Positions 24,399 through 33,545 of a stretch of DNA of 64,000 nucleotides are shown in pieces. Positions within the stretch are counted from its first letter, which is position 1. Each line of letters begins with the position of its first letter. The notes beneath the pieces were generated by a model, which made no database searches, was not told where the DNA came from, and saw nothing but the letters and a program-made list of their open reading frames with translations. Source of the DNA: Solirubrobacteraceae bacterium (lineage in GTDB: Bacteria > Actinomycetota > Thermoleophilia > Solirubrobacterales > Solirubrobacteraceae); the NCBI GenBank assembly GCA_031177685.1, contig JAPSGI010000006.1:124001-188000 (forward strand), read 5' to 3'. Made by a program: the position numbers and the translations under genes.

Positions 24399-24646
24399 TC
24401 CCGCAGGTGACGCTCTACGGCCGTCCCGAGTGCCATCTGTGCGACGACGCCCGCGCCGTCCTGCAGCGCGTGCGCGCCGACACGCCGTTCGAGCTGCGCG
24501 AGCGCGACATCGAGGCCGACGACGACCTGTTCCGGCGCTACCTGGAGCGCATCCCGGTCGTCGCGATCGACGGCGAGGAGGCCTTCGAGCTGTTCGTGGA
24601 CGAGGCGGAGCTGCGGCGGCGGCTCGCTATTGTGAGACGCCGATGA
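24395..24646 (+). CDS. Glutaredoxin-like (DUF836) protein
   Basis: 83 residues of thioredoxin fold: VTLYGRPECHLCDDARAVL with the redox CxxC (C-H-L-C), RERDIEADDDLF and a cis-proline loop IPVVAIDG. DUF836 proteins are small glutaredoxin-like oxidoreductases, partners unknown. The GTG start overlaps the tsaD TGA, and its TGA overlaps the rex ATG. A redox protein directly upstream of the NADH/NAD+ sensor Rex suggests a functional connection, but that is inference. Confidence 0.85.
24628..24633 (+). promoter_or_regulatory. -10 box TATTGT, internal rex promoter
   Basis: TATTGT within the 3' end of the glutaredoxin-like gene, 9 nt before ATG 24643. Combined with the ATGA overlap, rex could be both coupled and separately transcribed. 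Confidence 0.45.
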
Positions 24647-25329
24647 GCGATCTGGCCTACCGCAGCGAGACGGGCGCCGCCGCGGCCACGGACGGCAACG
24701 GCGCGGGCACGCCCGAGCGCCTGTCGCTGGGCGTCGCGGCGCGGCTCTCGCGCTACCTGCAGGTGCTCACGCAGGCCCGCAAGATGGGCAAGGAGACGAT
24801 CTCCTCCCAGGAGCTGTCGGACTACACGCACGTCAACTCGACCCAGATCCGGCGCGACCTCTCCGGCTTCGGCAAGTTCGGCAAGCGCGGCGTCGGCTAC
24901 AACGTCGACTCGCTCGTCGCGCAGATCCGCAAGATCCTGCGCACCGCCGGCCAGCACAACATCGGCCTGTTCGGCGCCGGCCACCTGGGCACCGCGATCG
25001 CCTCGTCGGAGATCTTCGCCGACCACGGCTTCCGCATCGTCGCCGTGTTCGACGCCGACGCCGACAAGGTGGGCGCCCAGGTCGGCAACCTGACCGTCCG
25101 CCACACCGCCGAGCTCAGCGGGGTGGTGGAGGAGGAGGACATCGTCGTGGCGGTCCTCGCGGTCCCCAACGCCGCGGCGCAGAGCCTGGCCGACGAGCTG
25201 GTGGACGCGGGCGTGAAGATCATCTTCAACTACTCGGAGGCGCTCATCCAGGTGCCGCCCGAGGTCACCGTGCACACGTCCAGCCCGGCCGTAGACCTGC
25301 TCTACGCGCTCTACTTCTACCTGACCTGA
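24643..25329 (+). CDS. rex: Redox-sensing transcriptional repressor Rex
   Basis: 228 residues. An N-terminal winged helix (RLSRYLQVLTQARKMGKETI, then STQIRRDLSGFGKFGKRGVGY) is followed by an NAD(H)-binding Rossmann domain (IGLFGAGHLGTAIAS, VAVFDADADKVG) and the domain-swapped C-terminal helix ending VDLLYALYFYL. Rex releases DNA when the NADH/NAD+ ratio rises, controlling respiratory and fermentative genes. The first ~25 residues are a Gly/Ala-rich extension. No clear Rex operator (TTGTGAA-N8-TTCACAA) was seen in the window, although TATTGTGAGA at 24628-24637 is a half-site-like sequence just before its own start. Confidence 0.95.
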   Translation: MSDLAYRSETGAAAATDGNGAGTPERLSLGVAARLSRYLQVLTQARKMGKETISSQELSDYTHVNSTQIRRDLSGFGKFGKRGVGYNVDSLVAQIRKILRTAGQHNIGLFGAGHLGTAIASSEIFADHGFRIVAVFDADADKVGAQVGNLTVRHTAELSGVVEEEDIVVAVLAVPNAAAQSLADELVDAGVKIIFNYSEALIQVPPEVTVHTSSPAVDLLYALYFYLT

Positions 25330-25345
25330 CCCGGGCGGGTCTCAC

Positions 25346-26491
25346 GTGGCCCTCGACCTCTTCCGCGCGCGCGAGACCTTCGACTCCTCCACCGACTTCA
25401 CCGTCGGGATCGAGGAGGAGTTCCACCTGCTGGACCCCGCCACGCTGCGCCTCGTGCCGCGCTTCGAGGAGCTGCAGGCGGCGGCGCGCGAGGACCCGGT
25501 GCTCGCCGAGTCGGTGGCCGGGGAGCTGATCTCCAGCGAGATCGAGATCCGCTCCGGGCGCGGCGAGGACATCCACGACGCGCTCGCGCGCCAGCGCGAC
25601 CGGCGCCGGCGCCTGTTCGCGCTGGCCGGCGAGCGGGGCGTGGCGCTCGGCGCCACCGGCACGAGCCCGCTGTCTGACTACCGCGACCAGCGGATCATCG
25701 ACACCGAGCACTACCGCCGGCTCGACGAGGAGCTGCGCTACGTCGCCTGGCGCAACAACACCTGGTCGCTGCACGTTCACGTGGGGGTCGGCGGCGCCGA
25801 CCGCGCGGTGCGGGTGTGCGACCGCCTGCGCCCCGTGCTGCCGCTGCTGCTGGCCGTCTCCGCCAGCTCGCCGTACGTCGACGGTCGCGACTCGGGTCTG
25901 CACAGCGGGCGCAGCGAGATCTTCACGCGCACGTTCCCCCGCTGCGGGGTCCCCGACGCGTTCGGGTCGTGGGACGCCTTCGCGGAGTACCTGCGCGTGC
26001 TGGAGCGGACGAACTCGATCATCGAGTTCACGCAGGTGTGGTGGTCGATTCGCCCGCACATCGGGTTCGGGACCGTGGAGGTGCGGATCTGCGACGCCCA
26101 GAGCACCGCCGGCGAGTCCGAGGCGCTGGCCGGGCTGATGGTCGCCTGCGTCGCCCAGGCCGCCCGCGACGAGGACGAGGGCGCCCCGCTCGACGACCTC
26201 CCGCCGCGCCTGGTGGAGGAGAACGTGTGGCGCGCCATCCGCTACGGCCAGGACGGTCGGCTGATCGACTTCGCGCGCCTGGAGGAGTACCCGTCGCGCG
26301 AGGCGTCGACCCGGCTGCTGGAGTGGACCGCGCCCGTGCGCGCCGAGCTGGGAATCGAGCCGGCGTTCCCCGAGCTCAACGGCGCGCAGCGCCAGCGCCG
26401 CCTGATCGACACGGGGGCGCCGCCCGCGGAGGTCTTCGCGGCCACGGTGCGCGAGACTGCGCAGACGTACGCGACGGAGGTGGTGGCATGA
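25346..26491 (+). CDS. YbdK-type carboxylate-amine ligase (GCS2 family)
   Basis: 381 residues. The glutamate-cysteine ligase type 2 fold is shown by FTVGIEEEFHLLDPATLRL (ATP/metal-binding GxEEEF), ISSEIEIRSG, GATGTSPLSDYR, SLHVHVGVGG and WWSIRPHIGFGTVEVRICDA. The family has weak gamma-glutamylcysteine synthetase activity in E. coli YbdK; the native substrate is unknown. GTG 25346, 16 nt after rex, with no strong Shine-Dalgarno. It is coupled to the DUF1844-like gene by ATGA. A short GACCC/GGGTC hairpin occupies the gap 25330-25345. Confidence 0.88.
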   Translation: MALDLFRARETFDSSTDFTVGIEEEFHLLDPATLRLVPRFEELQAAAREDPVLAESVAGELISSEIEIRSGRGEDIHDALARQRDRRRRLFALAGERGVALGATGTSPLSDYRDQRIIDTEHYRRLDEELRYVAWRNNTWSLHVHVGVGGADRAVRVCDRLRPVLPLLLAVSASSPYVDGRDSGLHSGRSEIFTRTFPRCGVPDAFGSWDAFAEYLRVLERTNSIIEFTQVWWSIRPHIGFGTVEVRICDAQSTAGESEALAGLMVACVAQAARDEDEGAPLDDLPPRLVEENVWRAIRYGQDGRLIDFARLEEYPSREASTRLLEWTAPVRAELGIEPAFPELNGAQRQRRLIDTGAPPAEVFAATVRETAQTYATEVVA

Positions 26492-26889
26492 GCAGCGAGG
26501 AGGAGCAGCTTCGGGCGCAGCTCGAGGAGGAGATGCGGCGGATCACCGTCGACGACCTGCTCGTGCAGAGCGTGGTCTCGATGGTCAACCTGGCGGGCCG
26601 CAAGGCCGGCGTGGCGTCCGGGACGGAGGGGGAGCGCGACCTGGGCCAGGTCAAGACCGCGATCGAGGCGGTCACGGCCCTGCTGCCGCTGCTGGAGCGC
26701 CACAACGACGAGGCCGCGCGGGCGATCCGCGACGCGCTGGCCCAGCTGCAGATGGTCTACGCGCGCGAGGTCCAGCAGGGCGGCGAGGCGCCCGCCCCGG
26801 CGCCCGAGCCCGGCGAGGGCGCCAAGCCCGCACCGGAGGGACCCGGTCCCGCCCGCGGCAGCGGGAAGCTGTGGATCCCGGGGCAGTGA
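26488..26889 (+). CDS. DUF1844-like small protein
   Basis: 133 residues, no known activity. The core TVDDLLVQSVVSMVNLAGRK, DLGQVKTAIEAVTALLPLL, AARAIRDALAQLQMVYAREV matches the helical DUF1844 pattern, a family common in actinobacteria upstream of infC or in housekeeping operons. A Pro/Gly/Ala-rich tail ends in SGKLWIPGQ. ATG overlaps the YbdK-like stop (ATGA). No signal peptide or membrane segment. Confidence 0.65.
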   Translation: MSSEEEQLRAQLEEEMRRITVDDLLVQSVVSMVNLAGRKAGVASGTEGERDLGQVKTAIEAVTALLPLLERHNDEAARAIRDALAQLQMVYAREVQQGGEAPAPAPEPGEGAKPAPEGPGPARGSGKLWIPGQ

Positions 26890-26915
26890 GCCGGCGCTCC
26901 CGAGCGCGTTCCTAA

Positions 26916-26921
26916 TAGACT
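26916..26921 (+). promoter_or_regulatory. -10 box TAGACT for hppA
   Basis: TAGACT 66 nt before the TTG start. Unlike most genes here hppA has a real leader (about 60 nt) with GGAGG at 26973-26977. Confidence 0.55.
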
Positions 26922-26987
26922 GCGCGCGCCTTCGCCGGGTCGGCCCACGACCTGGCGCTTTTCTTTGACTCCGGAGGAACCGAAGCC

Positions 26988-29048
26988 TTGAGTGACTTCC
27001 TAGCCGACCATGGCGTCGTGATCGCGCTCGCGTGCGCGGGCGTCGCCCTCGCCTACGGCGCGATCACCTCGCGCGCCCTGCTGGCCCTCTCGCCCGGGAA
27101 CGAGCGCATGCGCTCGATCTCCGCGGCCGTCCAGGAGGGCGCTTCCGCGTACCTGCGCCGGCAGTACCTCGTCATCGCGGCGGTCGGCGTGATCCTGTTC
27201 GTGGCGCTGATCCCGATCCAGAACATCGAGGTCGCGATCGGCTTCCTCATCGGCGGCGTGGCCTCGGCGGCCGCCGGCTTCATCGGGATGAACGTGTCGG
27301 TGCGCGCCAACGCCCGCGTGGCGGAGGCGGCGCGCGGCGGGGTGTCGCGCGCGCTCAGCGTGGCCTTCCGCTCCGGCGCCGTGACGGGTCTGCTGGTGGT
27401 GGGCCTGGCGCTGCTGGGCGTGGCCGGCTACTACGGCGTGCTGACCTTCTTCTTCGACGTGTCCGAGAAGGACGCGATCGACGCGCTGATCGGGCTGGGC
27501 TTCGGCGGCTCGCTGATCTCCGTCTTCGCCCGTCTGGGCGGCGGCATCTTCACCAAGGGCGCCGACGTGGGCGCCGACCTGGTGGGCAAGATCGAGGCCG
27601 GGATTCCCGAGGACGACCCGCGCAACCCGGCGGTGATCGCCGACAACGTGGGCGACAACGTCGGCGACTGCGCCGGCATGGCGGCCGACCTGTTCGAGAC
27701 CTACGCGGTCACCGCGGTCGCCGTGATGCTGCTGGGCGTCCTGACCTTCCAGGAGCAGACGAACGTCGCGCTGTACCCGCTTGTGCTGGGCGGCGTATCG
27801 ATCATCGCCTCGGTGATCGGGACCTTCGCCGTACGCTCGCGCGCCGGCAACGTCGAGCGCGCGCTGTACCAGGGCCTGATCGTGTCGGGCCTGCTGGCCG
27901 CCGCGGCGTTCTACCCCGTCACCCACTGGCTGATGGACGACCTGAGCTTCGAGAACGTCCAGAGCACGCTGAACACGCCGAGCGTCGCGCGCCTGTACTT
28001 CTGCTCGCTGATCGGCCTCGGCGTGACCGCCGCGCTGTTCTTCATCACCGACTACTACACCTCCACGCGCTTTTCCCCGGTCAAGAAGACCGCGCGCGCG
28101 TCGGAGACCGGTCACGCCACGAACATCATCCAGGGGCTGGCCCAGGGCTTCCAGTCCACCGCCGCGCCGGCCCTGGTGCTGGCGGCGGGCATCTGGGGCG
28201 CCAACGAGCTGGCCGGGATCTACGGGATCGGCGTCGCCGTGATGGCCCAGCTGTCGCTCACGGGCCTGATCGTGGCGCTGGACGCCTTCGGCCCGGTGAC
28301 CGACAACGCGGGCGGCATCGCCGAGATGGCCGAGCTGCCCGAGGAGGTCCGAAACGTCACCGACCCGCTGGACGCCGTGGGCAACACCACCAAGGCGGTC
28401 ACCAAGGGGTACGCGATCGGCTCGGCCGCGCTGGCCGCGCTCGTGCTGTTCGCCGCCTTCCGCATCGAGCTGGTGGAGGAGCACGGCGCCGAGGTCAGCT
28501 TCCTGCTCGACCAGCCGGCCGTCCTGATCGGCCTGATCATCGGCGGCATGATGGTCTACCTGTTCGCCGCGCTGTCGATGGAGGCCGTCGGCCGCGCGGG
28601 CGGCGCCGTGGTGGAGGAGGTGCGCCGCCAGTTCCGCGAGAAGCCGGGGATCATGGAGGGCACCGACAAGCCCGACTACGGGACCTGCGTCGACCTCGTC
28701 ACGCGCTCGGCGCAGCGGCAGATGATCCTTCCCTCGCTGATCCCGATCGTCGTACCGATCGTGGTGGGTCTGTTCTCCTTCCGCGCCCTGGGCGGCCTGC
28801 TGATCGGCGTGATCGTCGTCGGCCTGTTCGTGGCGATCTCGATGACGTCCGGCGGCGGCGCCTGGGACAACGCCAAGAAGCTGATCGAGGACGGCCACTT
28901 CGGCGGCAAGGGCTCCGAGGCCCACGCCGCCTCGGTGACCGGCGACACCGTCGGCGACCCCTACAAGGACACGGCCGGTCCGGCGATCAACCCGATGATC
29001 AAGGTCGCGAACATCGTGGCCATCCTGATCATCCCGCTGATCGCCTAA
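26988..29048 (+). CDS. hppA: Membrane-bound H+-translocating pyrophosphatase
   Basis: 686 residues, about 16 membrane segments. It couples hydrolysis of pyrophosphate to proton export. The catalytic segment is [20 protein letters not shown], followed by [19 protein letters not shown]; the second active-site region is [11 protein letters not shown] and [20 protein letters not shown]. The segment [16 protein letters not shown] has Lys where potassium-dependent enzymes have Ala (GNTTA), which marks the K+-independent, proton-pumping class. TTG 26988 is preceded by GGAGG with a 10-nt spacing. Own promoter with a leader. Confidence 0.96.
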   Translation: MSDFLADHGVVIALACAGVALAYGAITSRALLALSPGNERMRSISAAVQEGASAYLRRQYLVIAAVGVILFVALIPIQNIEVAIGFLIGGVASAAAGFIGMNVSVRANARVAEAARGGVSRALSVAFRSGAVTGLLVVGLALLGVAGYYGVLTFFFDVSEKDAIDALIGLGFGGSLISVFARLGGGIFTKGADVGADLVGKIEAGIPEDDPRNPAVIADNVGDNVGDCAGMAADLFETYAVTAVAVMLLGVLTFQEQTNVALYPLVLGGVSIIASVIGTFAVRSRAGNVERALYQGLIVSGLLAAAAFYPVTHWLMDDLSFENVQSTLNTPSVARLYFCSLIGLGVTAALFFITDYYTSTRFSPVKKTARASETGHATNIIQGLAQGFQSTAAPALVLAAGIWGANELAGIYGIGVAVMAQLSLTGLIVALDAFGPVTDNAGGIAEMAELPEEVRNVTDPLDAVGNTTKAVTKGYAIGSAALAALVLFAAFRIELVEEHGAEVSFLLDQPAVLIGLIIGGMMVYLFAALSMEAVGRAGGAVVEEVRRQFREKPGIMEGTDKPDYGTCVDLVTRSAQRQMILPSLIPIVVPIVVGLFSFRALGGLLIGVIVVGLFVAISMTSGGGAWDNAKKLIEDGHFGGKGSEAHAASVTGDTVGDPYKDTAGPAINPMIKVANIVAILIIPLIA

Positions 29049-29074
29049 CCGCATAGGCCGGCCTCCCTCGGGGG

Positions 29075-29080
29075 CATACT
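29075..29080 (+). promoter_or_regulatory. -10 box CATACT, leaderless promoter
   Basis: CATACT, 7 nt before ATG 29088, after a GGCCGGCC palindrome in the 39-bp gap behind hppA. Confidence 0.6.
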
Positions 29081-29087
29081 CCGCCGC

Positions 29088-30974
29088 ATGGCCGAGCGGC
29101 GCCTTCACGGGCTCCAGCGCGTTCTGGGGGTCAACGCCCTGTTCTCGACCGCCTACGGGAACGTCGGGTCGTCGATCTACTACGCGCTGGGGCTGGTCGC
29201 CGCGCTCGCGCTCGGCTTCACGCCGCTCGTCTTCGTCGCGACCGGGCTGCTCTTCTACTGCACGGCGACCACGTACGCGGAGGCGACCGCGATGTACCCC
29301 GAGGCGGGCGGGGCGTCGCTGTTCGCCCGCCGGGCCTTCAACGAGCTGTGGTCCTTCTTCACCGCGTGGGCCCAGATGCTCAACTACATCATCACGATCG
29401 CCATCTCGGCGTTCTTCGCGGCGCACTACGCCGGCGGGGTGGCGTGGGAGGAGCTGCGCAGCTCGCCGGGGGACATCGCCTTCGCGTGCGCGCTGATCCT
29501 CGTGCTGGCGCTGATCAACGTGCGCGGCGTGCGCGACGCGGTCAGCGTCAACCTCGTGCTCGCGGCGGTCGACTTCCTCAGCCAGTTGGGCATCGTGGTC
29601 CTCGGGCTGTTCCTGGTCTTCGACCCCGACCTGCTGGTGCGCAACCTCGAGTTCTTCGGCACGGCGCCCACGTGGGACCAGCTGCTGCTGGCGATCCCGG
29701 TCGGAACCGTGGCCTACACCGGGATCGAGACGATCTCCAACATGGCCGGGGAGGCGCGCGACGAGGACCGCACCGTCCCCGGCGCGATCAAGCGCGTGAT
29801 GATCGCGGTGTTCGCGATCTACTTCACGCTGCCGATGATCGCGCTGTCGGCGCTGCCCGTCCGCTGCGACGCGGCGGGGGAGAACTGCCGCACGCTGCTG
29901 GGCGTGGCGTCCGAGCAGGGCGGCTACGCCACCGACCCGATCGTGGGGATCGTGAAGTCGATGGACCTGGGACCGATCCAGTCGGGCGCGGAGATCTACG
30001 TGGGCGTCCTCGCCGTGACGATCCTGGTGGCGGCGACCAACGCCGGCGTGCTGGGGGTCTCGCGTCTCACGTATTCGATGGGCATGCACCGCCAGCTGCC
30101 GGACATCGTGCGGCGGCTGCACCCGCGCTACCGCACGCCCCACGTCGGCATCCTGGTGTTCTCGGTCGTCGCCTGCGTGGCGGTGCTGCCGGGGCAGGCG
30201 AGCTTCCTCGGCTCGATCTACGCCTTCGGCGCGATGCTCTCGTTCTCCATGGCGCACGCCGCGCTGATCCGCCTGCGCGTCAGCCAGCCCGACGCGCGGC
30301 GCCCCTATCGCAGCCCGGGAGTCGTCCGCTGGCGCGGGCACGAGCTGCCGCCGTTCGCCCTGGCCGGCATCGCCGGGACCGGCATCTCCTTCCTCGTGGT
30401 CAGCGTGCTGGACCTGACCGTGGCCGCCGCGGGCACGGGATGGCTGGTCGCCGGGCTGCTTGCCTACGTCGTGTACCGGCGGCGGCTGGGCCTCGACCTC
30501 ACCACTACCACGGCGGTGGCGGTCCCGGCTCCGGTGGTGGACCGCGAGGCCGAGTACGAGTCCGTGCTCGTGGCCTTCGACGACCGCCGCTACGTCCCCG
30601 AGGCGGTGGCCACCGCGGCGCGCCTGGCCGCGCGGCGGCGCCGCGGCATCCACGTGCTCGTGACGATCACCGTGCCGCCCTCCAGCCCGATCGACGCCGA
30701 GATGCCCGACCTGGAGATCGCCGCGCAGTCGATCATCGAGGAGGCGCGCCTGCAGGGCGGGCGGCGGGTGTCCGGACACTGGGAGAAGGTGCGGCCCGGC
30801 GGCGAGGGCCGGCTGATCGTGGAGGAGGCCAAGGAGATGCGCGCGCGCGCGATCGTCATGCCGATGCGCCGGCGCGGCGGCGGGTCGGCGCTGTTCGGGC
30901 GCACGCTGGAGTACGTCCTCTCCCAGCGGCCCTGCCGGGTGATCATCGAGTCCCAGCCCGCGGACGGCGCGTGA
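29088..30974 (+). CDS. APC-superfamily permease with universal-stress-like C-terminal domain
   Basis: 628 residues. The first ~470 form twelve membrane helices of the APC fold: VNALFSTAYGNVGSSIYYAL in helix 1 (unwound Gly-Ser region), YPEAGGASLFARRAFNELW in helix 3, and TVAYTGIETISNMAGEA in helix 6. The cytosolic ~150 residues resemble a UspA domain (YESVLVAFDDRRYVPEAVA, then ARAIVMPMRRRGGGSALFG). The fold plus soluble tail is like KimA-type potassium/proton symporters. Two TrkA proteins lie downstream, so potassium rather than amino acids is the better guess; annotation pipelines would call it an amino acid permease. The stop overlaps the next gene (GTGA). Confidence 0.85.
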   Translation: MAERRLHGLQRVLGVNALFSTAYGNVGSSIYYALGLVAALALGFTPLVFVATGLLFYCTATTYAEATAMYPEAGGASLFARRAFNELWSFFTAWAQMLNYIITIAISAFFAAHYAGGVAWEELRSSPGDIAFACALILVLALINVRGVRDAVSVNLVLAAVDFLSQLGIVVLGLFLVFDPDLLVRNLEFFGTAPTWDQLLLAIPVGTVAYTGIETISNMAGEARDEDRTVPGAIKRVMIAVFAIYFTLPMIALSALPVRCDAAGENCRTLLGVASEQGGYATDPIVGIVKSMDLGPIQSGAEIYVGVLAVTILVAATNAGVLGVSRLTYSMGMHRQLPDIVRRLHPRYRTPHVGILVFSVVACVAVLPGQASFLGSIYAFGAMLSFSMAHAALIRLRVSQPDARRPYRSPGVVRWRGHELPPFALAGIAGTGISFLVVSVLDLTVAAAGTGWLVAGLLAYVVYRRRLGLDLTTTTAVAVPAPVVDREAEYESVLVAFDDRRYVPEAVATAARLAARRRRGIHVLVTITVPPSSPIDAEMPDLEIAAQSIIEEARLQGGRRVSGHWEKVRPGGEGRLIVEEAKEMRARAIVMPMRRRGGGSALFGRTLEYVLSQRPCRVIIESQPADGA

Positions 30975-31141
30975 CGGGTCCGATGGCACGCCTGCTGTCG
31001 CTGGCCATCCTCGGCCTGGGGGTCGCGATGGTCGTCTCGACCGTCGTGCGCGGCGGCGGGCCGCTGTCCGTCGGCGTCGTGGTCGGGCTGCTGTTCTGCG
31101 CGCTGGGCGCGGCGCGGCTCTACGTCGAGGTGCGCAGGTGA
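30971..31141 (+). CDS. Small two-helix membrane protein between permeases
   Basis: 56 residues from GTG 30971 (which overlaps the permease TGA), with two hydrophobic helices: MARLLSLAILGLGVAMVVST and SVGVVVGLLFCALGAARLY, joined by a Gly-rich turn. No family recognised. Its stop overlaps the GTG of the second permease (GTGA 31138-31141). The tight coupling on both sides suggests an accessory subunit of these permeases. An alternative start is ATG 30983. Confidence 0.7.
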   Translation: MTGPMARLLSLAILGLGVAMVVSTVVRGGGPLSVGVVVGLLFCALGAARLYVEVRR

Positions 31142-33102
31142 GCGACCGCAAGCCGGTGGTCGAGCGCAGGATCGTGCGGCGCTCGCTCGGGTCGCCCGCG
31201 CTGTTCGCGCTGGTGTACTCGACCGTCGCGGCGGGCCTGTACTTCTCGCTGGGGGCGGTGGCGGGCCGCGCGCTCGGACTCACGCCCGCCGTGTTCCTGT
31301 TCGCGGCGCTGTTCTTCGTGCTGTGCGTGATGACCTACGTCGAGGGCGCGTCGCTGCACCAGGAGCGCGCCGGCGCGACCGTGTTCGCGCGCTACGCGTT
31401 CAACGAGCTGTGGAGCTTCGTGGCCGGCTGGGCGATCCTGCTGGACTTCGTGATCCTGATCGCGATCACGTCGCACTCGGCGACGAACTACCTCGGCGCC
31501 TTCTGGAACGAGCTGCGCAGCGGGGTGCTGGAGAGCGTCGTCGCGGCGGGGATCGTGATCTTCGTCGCGGTCGTCAACGTGATCGGGGTGACCGCGGGGC
31601 GCCTGCGGCGCTTCTTCGCGCTGACCGTGGTGGACCTCGCGGTGCAGGCGCTGGTGATCGTGCTCGGCATCGTGCTGGTGCTGTCCTTCACGCGCGTCTT
31701 CGACGGCGTGCAGCTCGGGACGATGCCGCCGTGGAGCGACGTCGTGTTCGCGCTGGCCATCGCGGCCGCCGCGGTGTCGACCGGCCTGGACGCGTCCTCG
31801 GGCCTGGCCGGCGAGGTGGCGATCGGCCGGCGCGGCCTGCGGCGCCTGGTGGGGGCGCGGGCGGCCACGGTGCTCGTCGTCTACGTGGGCATCTCGCTGG
31901 TCGCGCTGAGCGCCGTCCCGGTCACGGGCGGGGCCACGGAGCTGGGCAGCCGCTACATCGACGCGCCGCTGGTCGCGGTCGTGCGCGGGTACGAGCCGGG
32001 GGCCTGGGTGTCCGACGCGCTGCGCTACCTCGTCGGTGGAGTCGGCGCGCTGGTGCTGATCGCCGGGGCGAACGCCTCGATGCTCGGCCTCTCGCGCCTG
32101 GCCTACTCGCTGGCCACCAACCGGCAGATCCCCAGCGCGGTGGGGCGGCTCCATCCGCGCCGCGCCACGCCGTTCGTGGTGATCGCGCTCGCCGCCGTCA
32201 TGGCCACGAGCCTGGCCGTGCCGTCGGACCTGGACTTCCTGGTGGCGATCTACGCCTTCGGCGCCATGCTGGCGCTGACCATCGCCCACGCCTCGGTCGT
32301 GGTGTCGCGCTACCGCGAGCCCGAGCGCGACCGCCCGTACCGCATGCCTTTGAATGTGGGTCGCCTGCCGGTGCCGGCGGCGCTGGGCGCGCTGGTCTCG
32401 TTCGCGCTGTGGATCGGCGTGCTGGTCACCCACGCCGAGGCGCGCTGGGTGGGGCTGGTCTGGATGTCCCTCGGCCTCGTCCTGTACGTCACCTACCGTA
32501 CGACCGAGGGCAAGCCGCTGCTGCGGCGCGTCACGATCCCGCCGGCCGCGCTGACCCGCGAGCGCGAGCGCGCGGAGTACGGGTCGATCCTCGTGCCGCT
32601 GCTGGGTACCTCGCTGGACGACGACATCGTGCAGACGGCGGGGCGCCTGGCCGGTGTGGAGCGCCCGGACGAGGGGGAGAAGGGCGCGGTGATCGAGGCG
32701 CTGTGGATCTTCCAGATCCCGATGTCGCTGCCGCTGGACGCCGCGCTCCCCGACCAGCGGCTGCAGGAGGCCCGCCGGGCGCTGGCCCGGGCCAAGGCGG
32801 TGGGGGAGGAGTACGAGGGCGTGGAGGTGGCGACCGCGACTGTCCGCTCGCGCCGCGCCGGTCAGGCGATCGTGGAGGAGGCGCGCCGGCGCGGCGTGGA
32901 GGCGATCGTGCTGGGCGCCGAGCCGCCGTCGCGCATCCGCGGGGGCGCGCTGCTGGGGGGCCGCGGAGGCCCGCTGGACAACTACGTCAGCGACGTGATC
33001 CGGCACGTGATCGACAAGGCTCCGTGCCGCGTGATCCTGACCGCGCCGCCCGCCGACTCCGAGCCGCGGGGACCCGCCGAGCCCGCGCCGGACTCTCGCT
33101 AG
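31138..33102 (+). CDS. Second APC permease with universal-stress-like domain
   Basis: 654 residues, a paralogue of the 29088 protein. Helix 1 region: ALVYSTVAAGLYFSLGAVAG; helix 3: LHQERAGATVFARYAFNELW; helix 6: AAAVSTGLDASSGLAGEVAI, in which the conserved Gly-Ile-Glu of the sister protein is replaced, so the substrate site probably differs. The C-terminal cytosolic domain (YGSILVPLLGTSLDDDIVQT...AIVLGAEPPS) again looks UspA-like. GTG start coupled to the small membrane protein. Its TAG stop is part of the -10 box of the next gene. Confidence 0.82.
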   Translation: MSDRKPVVERRIVRRSLGSPALFALVYSTVAAGLYFSLGAVAGRALGLTPAVFLFAALFFVLCVMTYVEGASLHQERAGATVFARYAFNELWSFVAGWAILLDFVILIAITSHSATNYLGAFWNELRSGVLESVVAAGIVIFVAVVNVIGVTAGRLRRFFALTVVDLAVQALVIVLGIVLVLSFTRVFDGVQLGTMPPWSDVVFALAIAAAAVSTGLDASSGLAGEVAIGRRGLRRLVGARAATVLVVYVGISLVALSAVPVTGGATELGSRYIDAPLVAVVRGYEPGAWVSDALRYLVGGVGALVLIAGANASMLGLSRLAYSLATNRQIPSAVGRLHPRRATPFVVIALAAVMATSLAVPSDLDFLVAIYAFGAMLALTIAHASVVVSRYREPERDRPYRMPLNVGRLPVPAALGALVSFALWIGVLVTHAEARWVGLVWMSLGLVLYVTYRTTEGKPLLRRVTIPPAALTRERERAEYGSILVPLLGTSLDDDIVQTAGRLAGVERPDEGEKGAVIEALWIFQIPMSLPLDAALPDQRLQEARRALARAKAVGEEYEGVEVATATVRSRRAGQAIVEEARRRGVEAIVLGAEPPSRIRGGALLGGRGGPLDNYVSDVIRHVIDKAPCRVILTAPPADSEPRGPAEPAPDSR

Positions 33103-33105
33103 AGT
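33100..33105 (+). promoter_or_regulatory. -10 box TAGAGT overlapping a stop codon
   Basis: TAGAGT includes the TAG of the second permease and lies 7 nt before ATG 33113. It implies the TrkA pair can be transcribed without the permeases. Confidence 0.55.
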
Positions 33106-33112
33106 CCGCCGC

Positions 33113-33535
33113 ATGAACATCGTCATCGTCGGAGCGGGCCGCGTGGGATCGGCGGTCGCAAAGTGGGCGCTTGCCGAGGGCAACGAGGTGTCCGTGCTCG
33201 ACGAGGACCCGCTGTCGCAGGAGCGCCTGAGCCCGGACGGGACCAGCAGCTGGGAGGACGCCGGCGGCCAGTTCACGGTCGGGACCGCGCTGGAGATCGA
33301 CGCGCTGGAGGAGTCCGGCATGGCGGACGCCGACGTCTGCATCCTGTGCACGGACGGCGACAACACGAACCTCGTGGTGGCTCAGATCGCGCGCAAGCGC
33401 TTCGACGTTCCCAAGGTGATCGTCCGCGTGCTGGACCCCTACCGCGCGGAGTGGTACCGCGAGCAGGGCCTGCACACGATCTGCCCGACCAAGGTCGCGA
33501 TCGAAATGCTCGAAGACGCGGTGGTCTCGGCCTAG
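33113..33535 (+). CDS. TrkA-N (RCK) protein lacking RCK-C, CeoB-like
   Basis: 140 residues forming one NAD(H)-binding RCK_N Rossmann domain: MNIVIVGAGRVGSAVAKWAL, EVSVLDEDPLSQERL, ADADVCILCTDGDNTNLVVA and IVRVLDPYRAEWYREQGL. The RCK_C ligand domain is absent. Such proteins gate Trk/Ktr potassium transporters; in M. tuberculosis a pair of trkA genes (ceoB, ceoC) sits beside an APC-like permease gene, the same arrangement as here. ATG is 7 nt after TAGAGT. Confidence 0.9.
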   Translation: MNIVIVGAGRVGSAVAKWALAEGNEVSVLDEDPLSQERLSPDGTSSWEDAGGQFTVGTALEIDALEESGMADADVCILCTDGDNTNLVVAQIARKRFDVPKVIVRVLDPYRAEWYREQGLHTICPTKVAIEMLEDAVVSA

Positions 33536-33545
33536 TGGTGCGCTG

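Noticed and set aside
27000-31283. A 1427-codon minus-strand open frame opposite hppA and the permease genes
   Set aside because: It is a shadow frame caused by codon bias: it is rich in His/Arg/Gln/Asp with no domain, and lies antisense to three well-supported genes.
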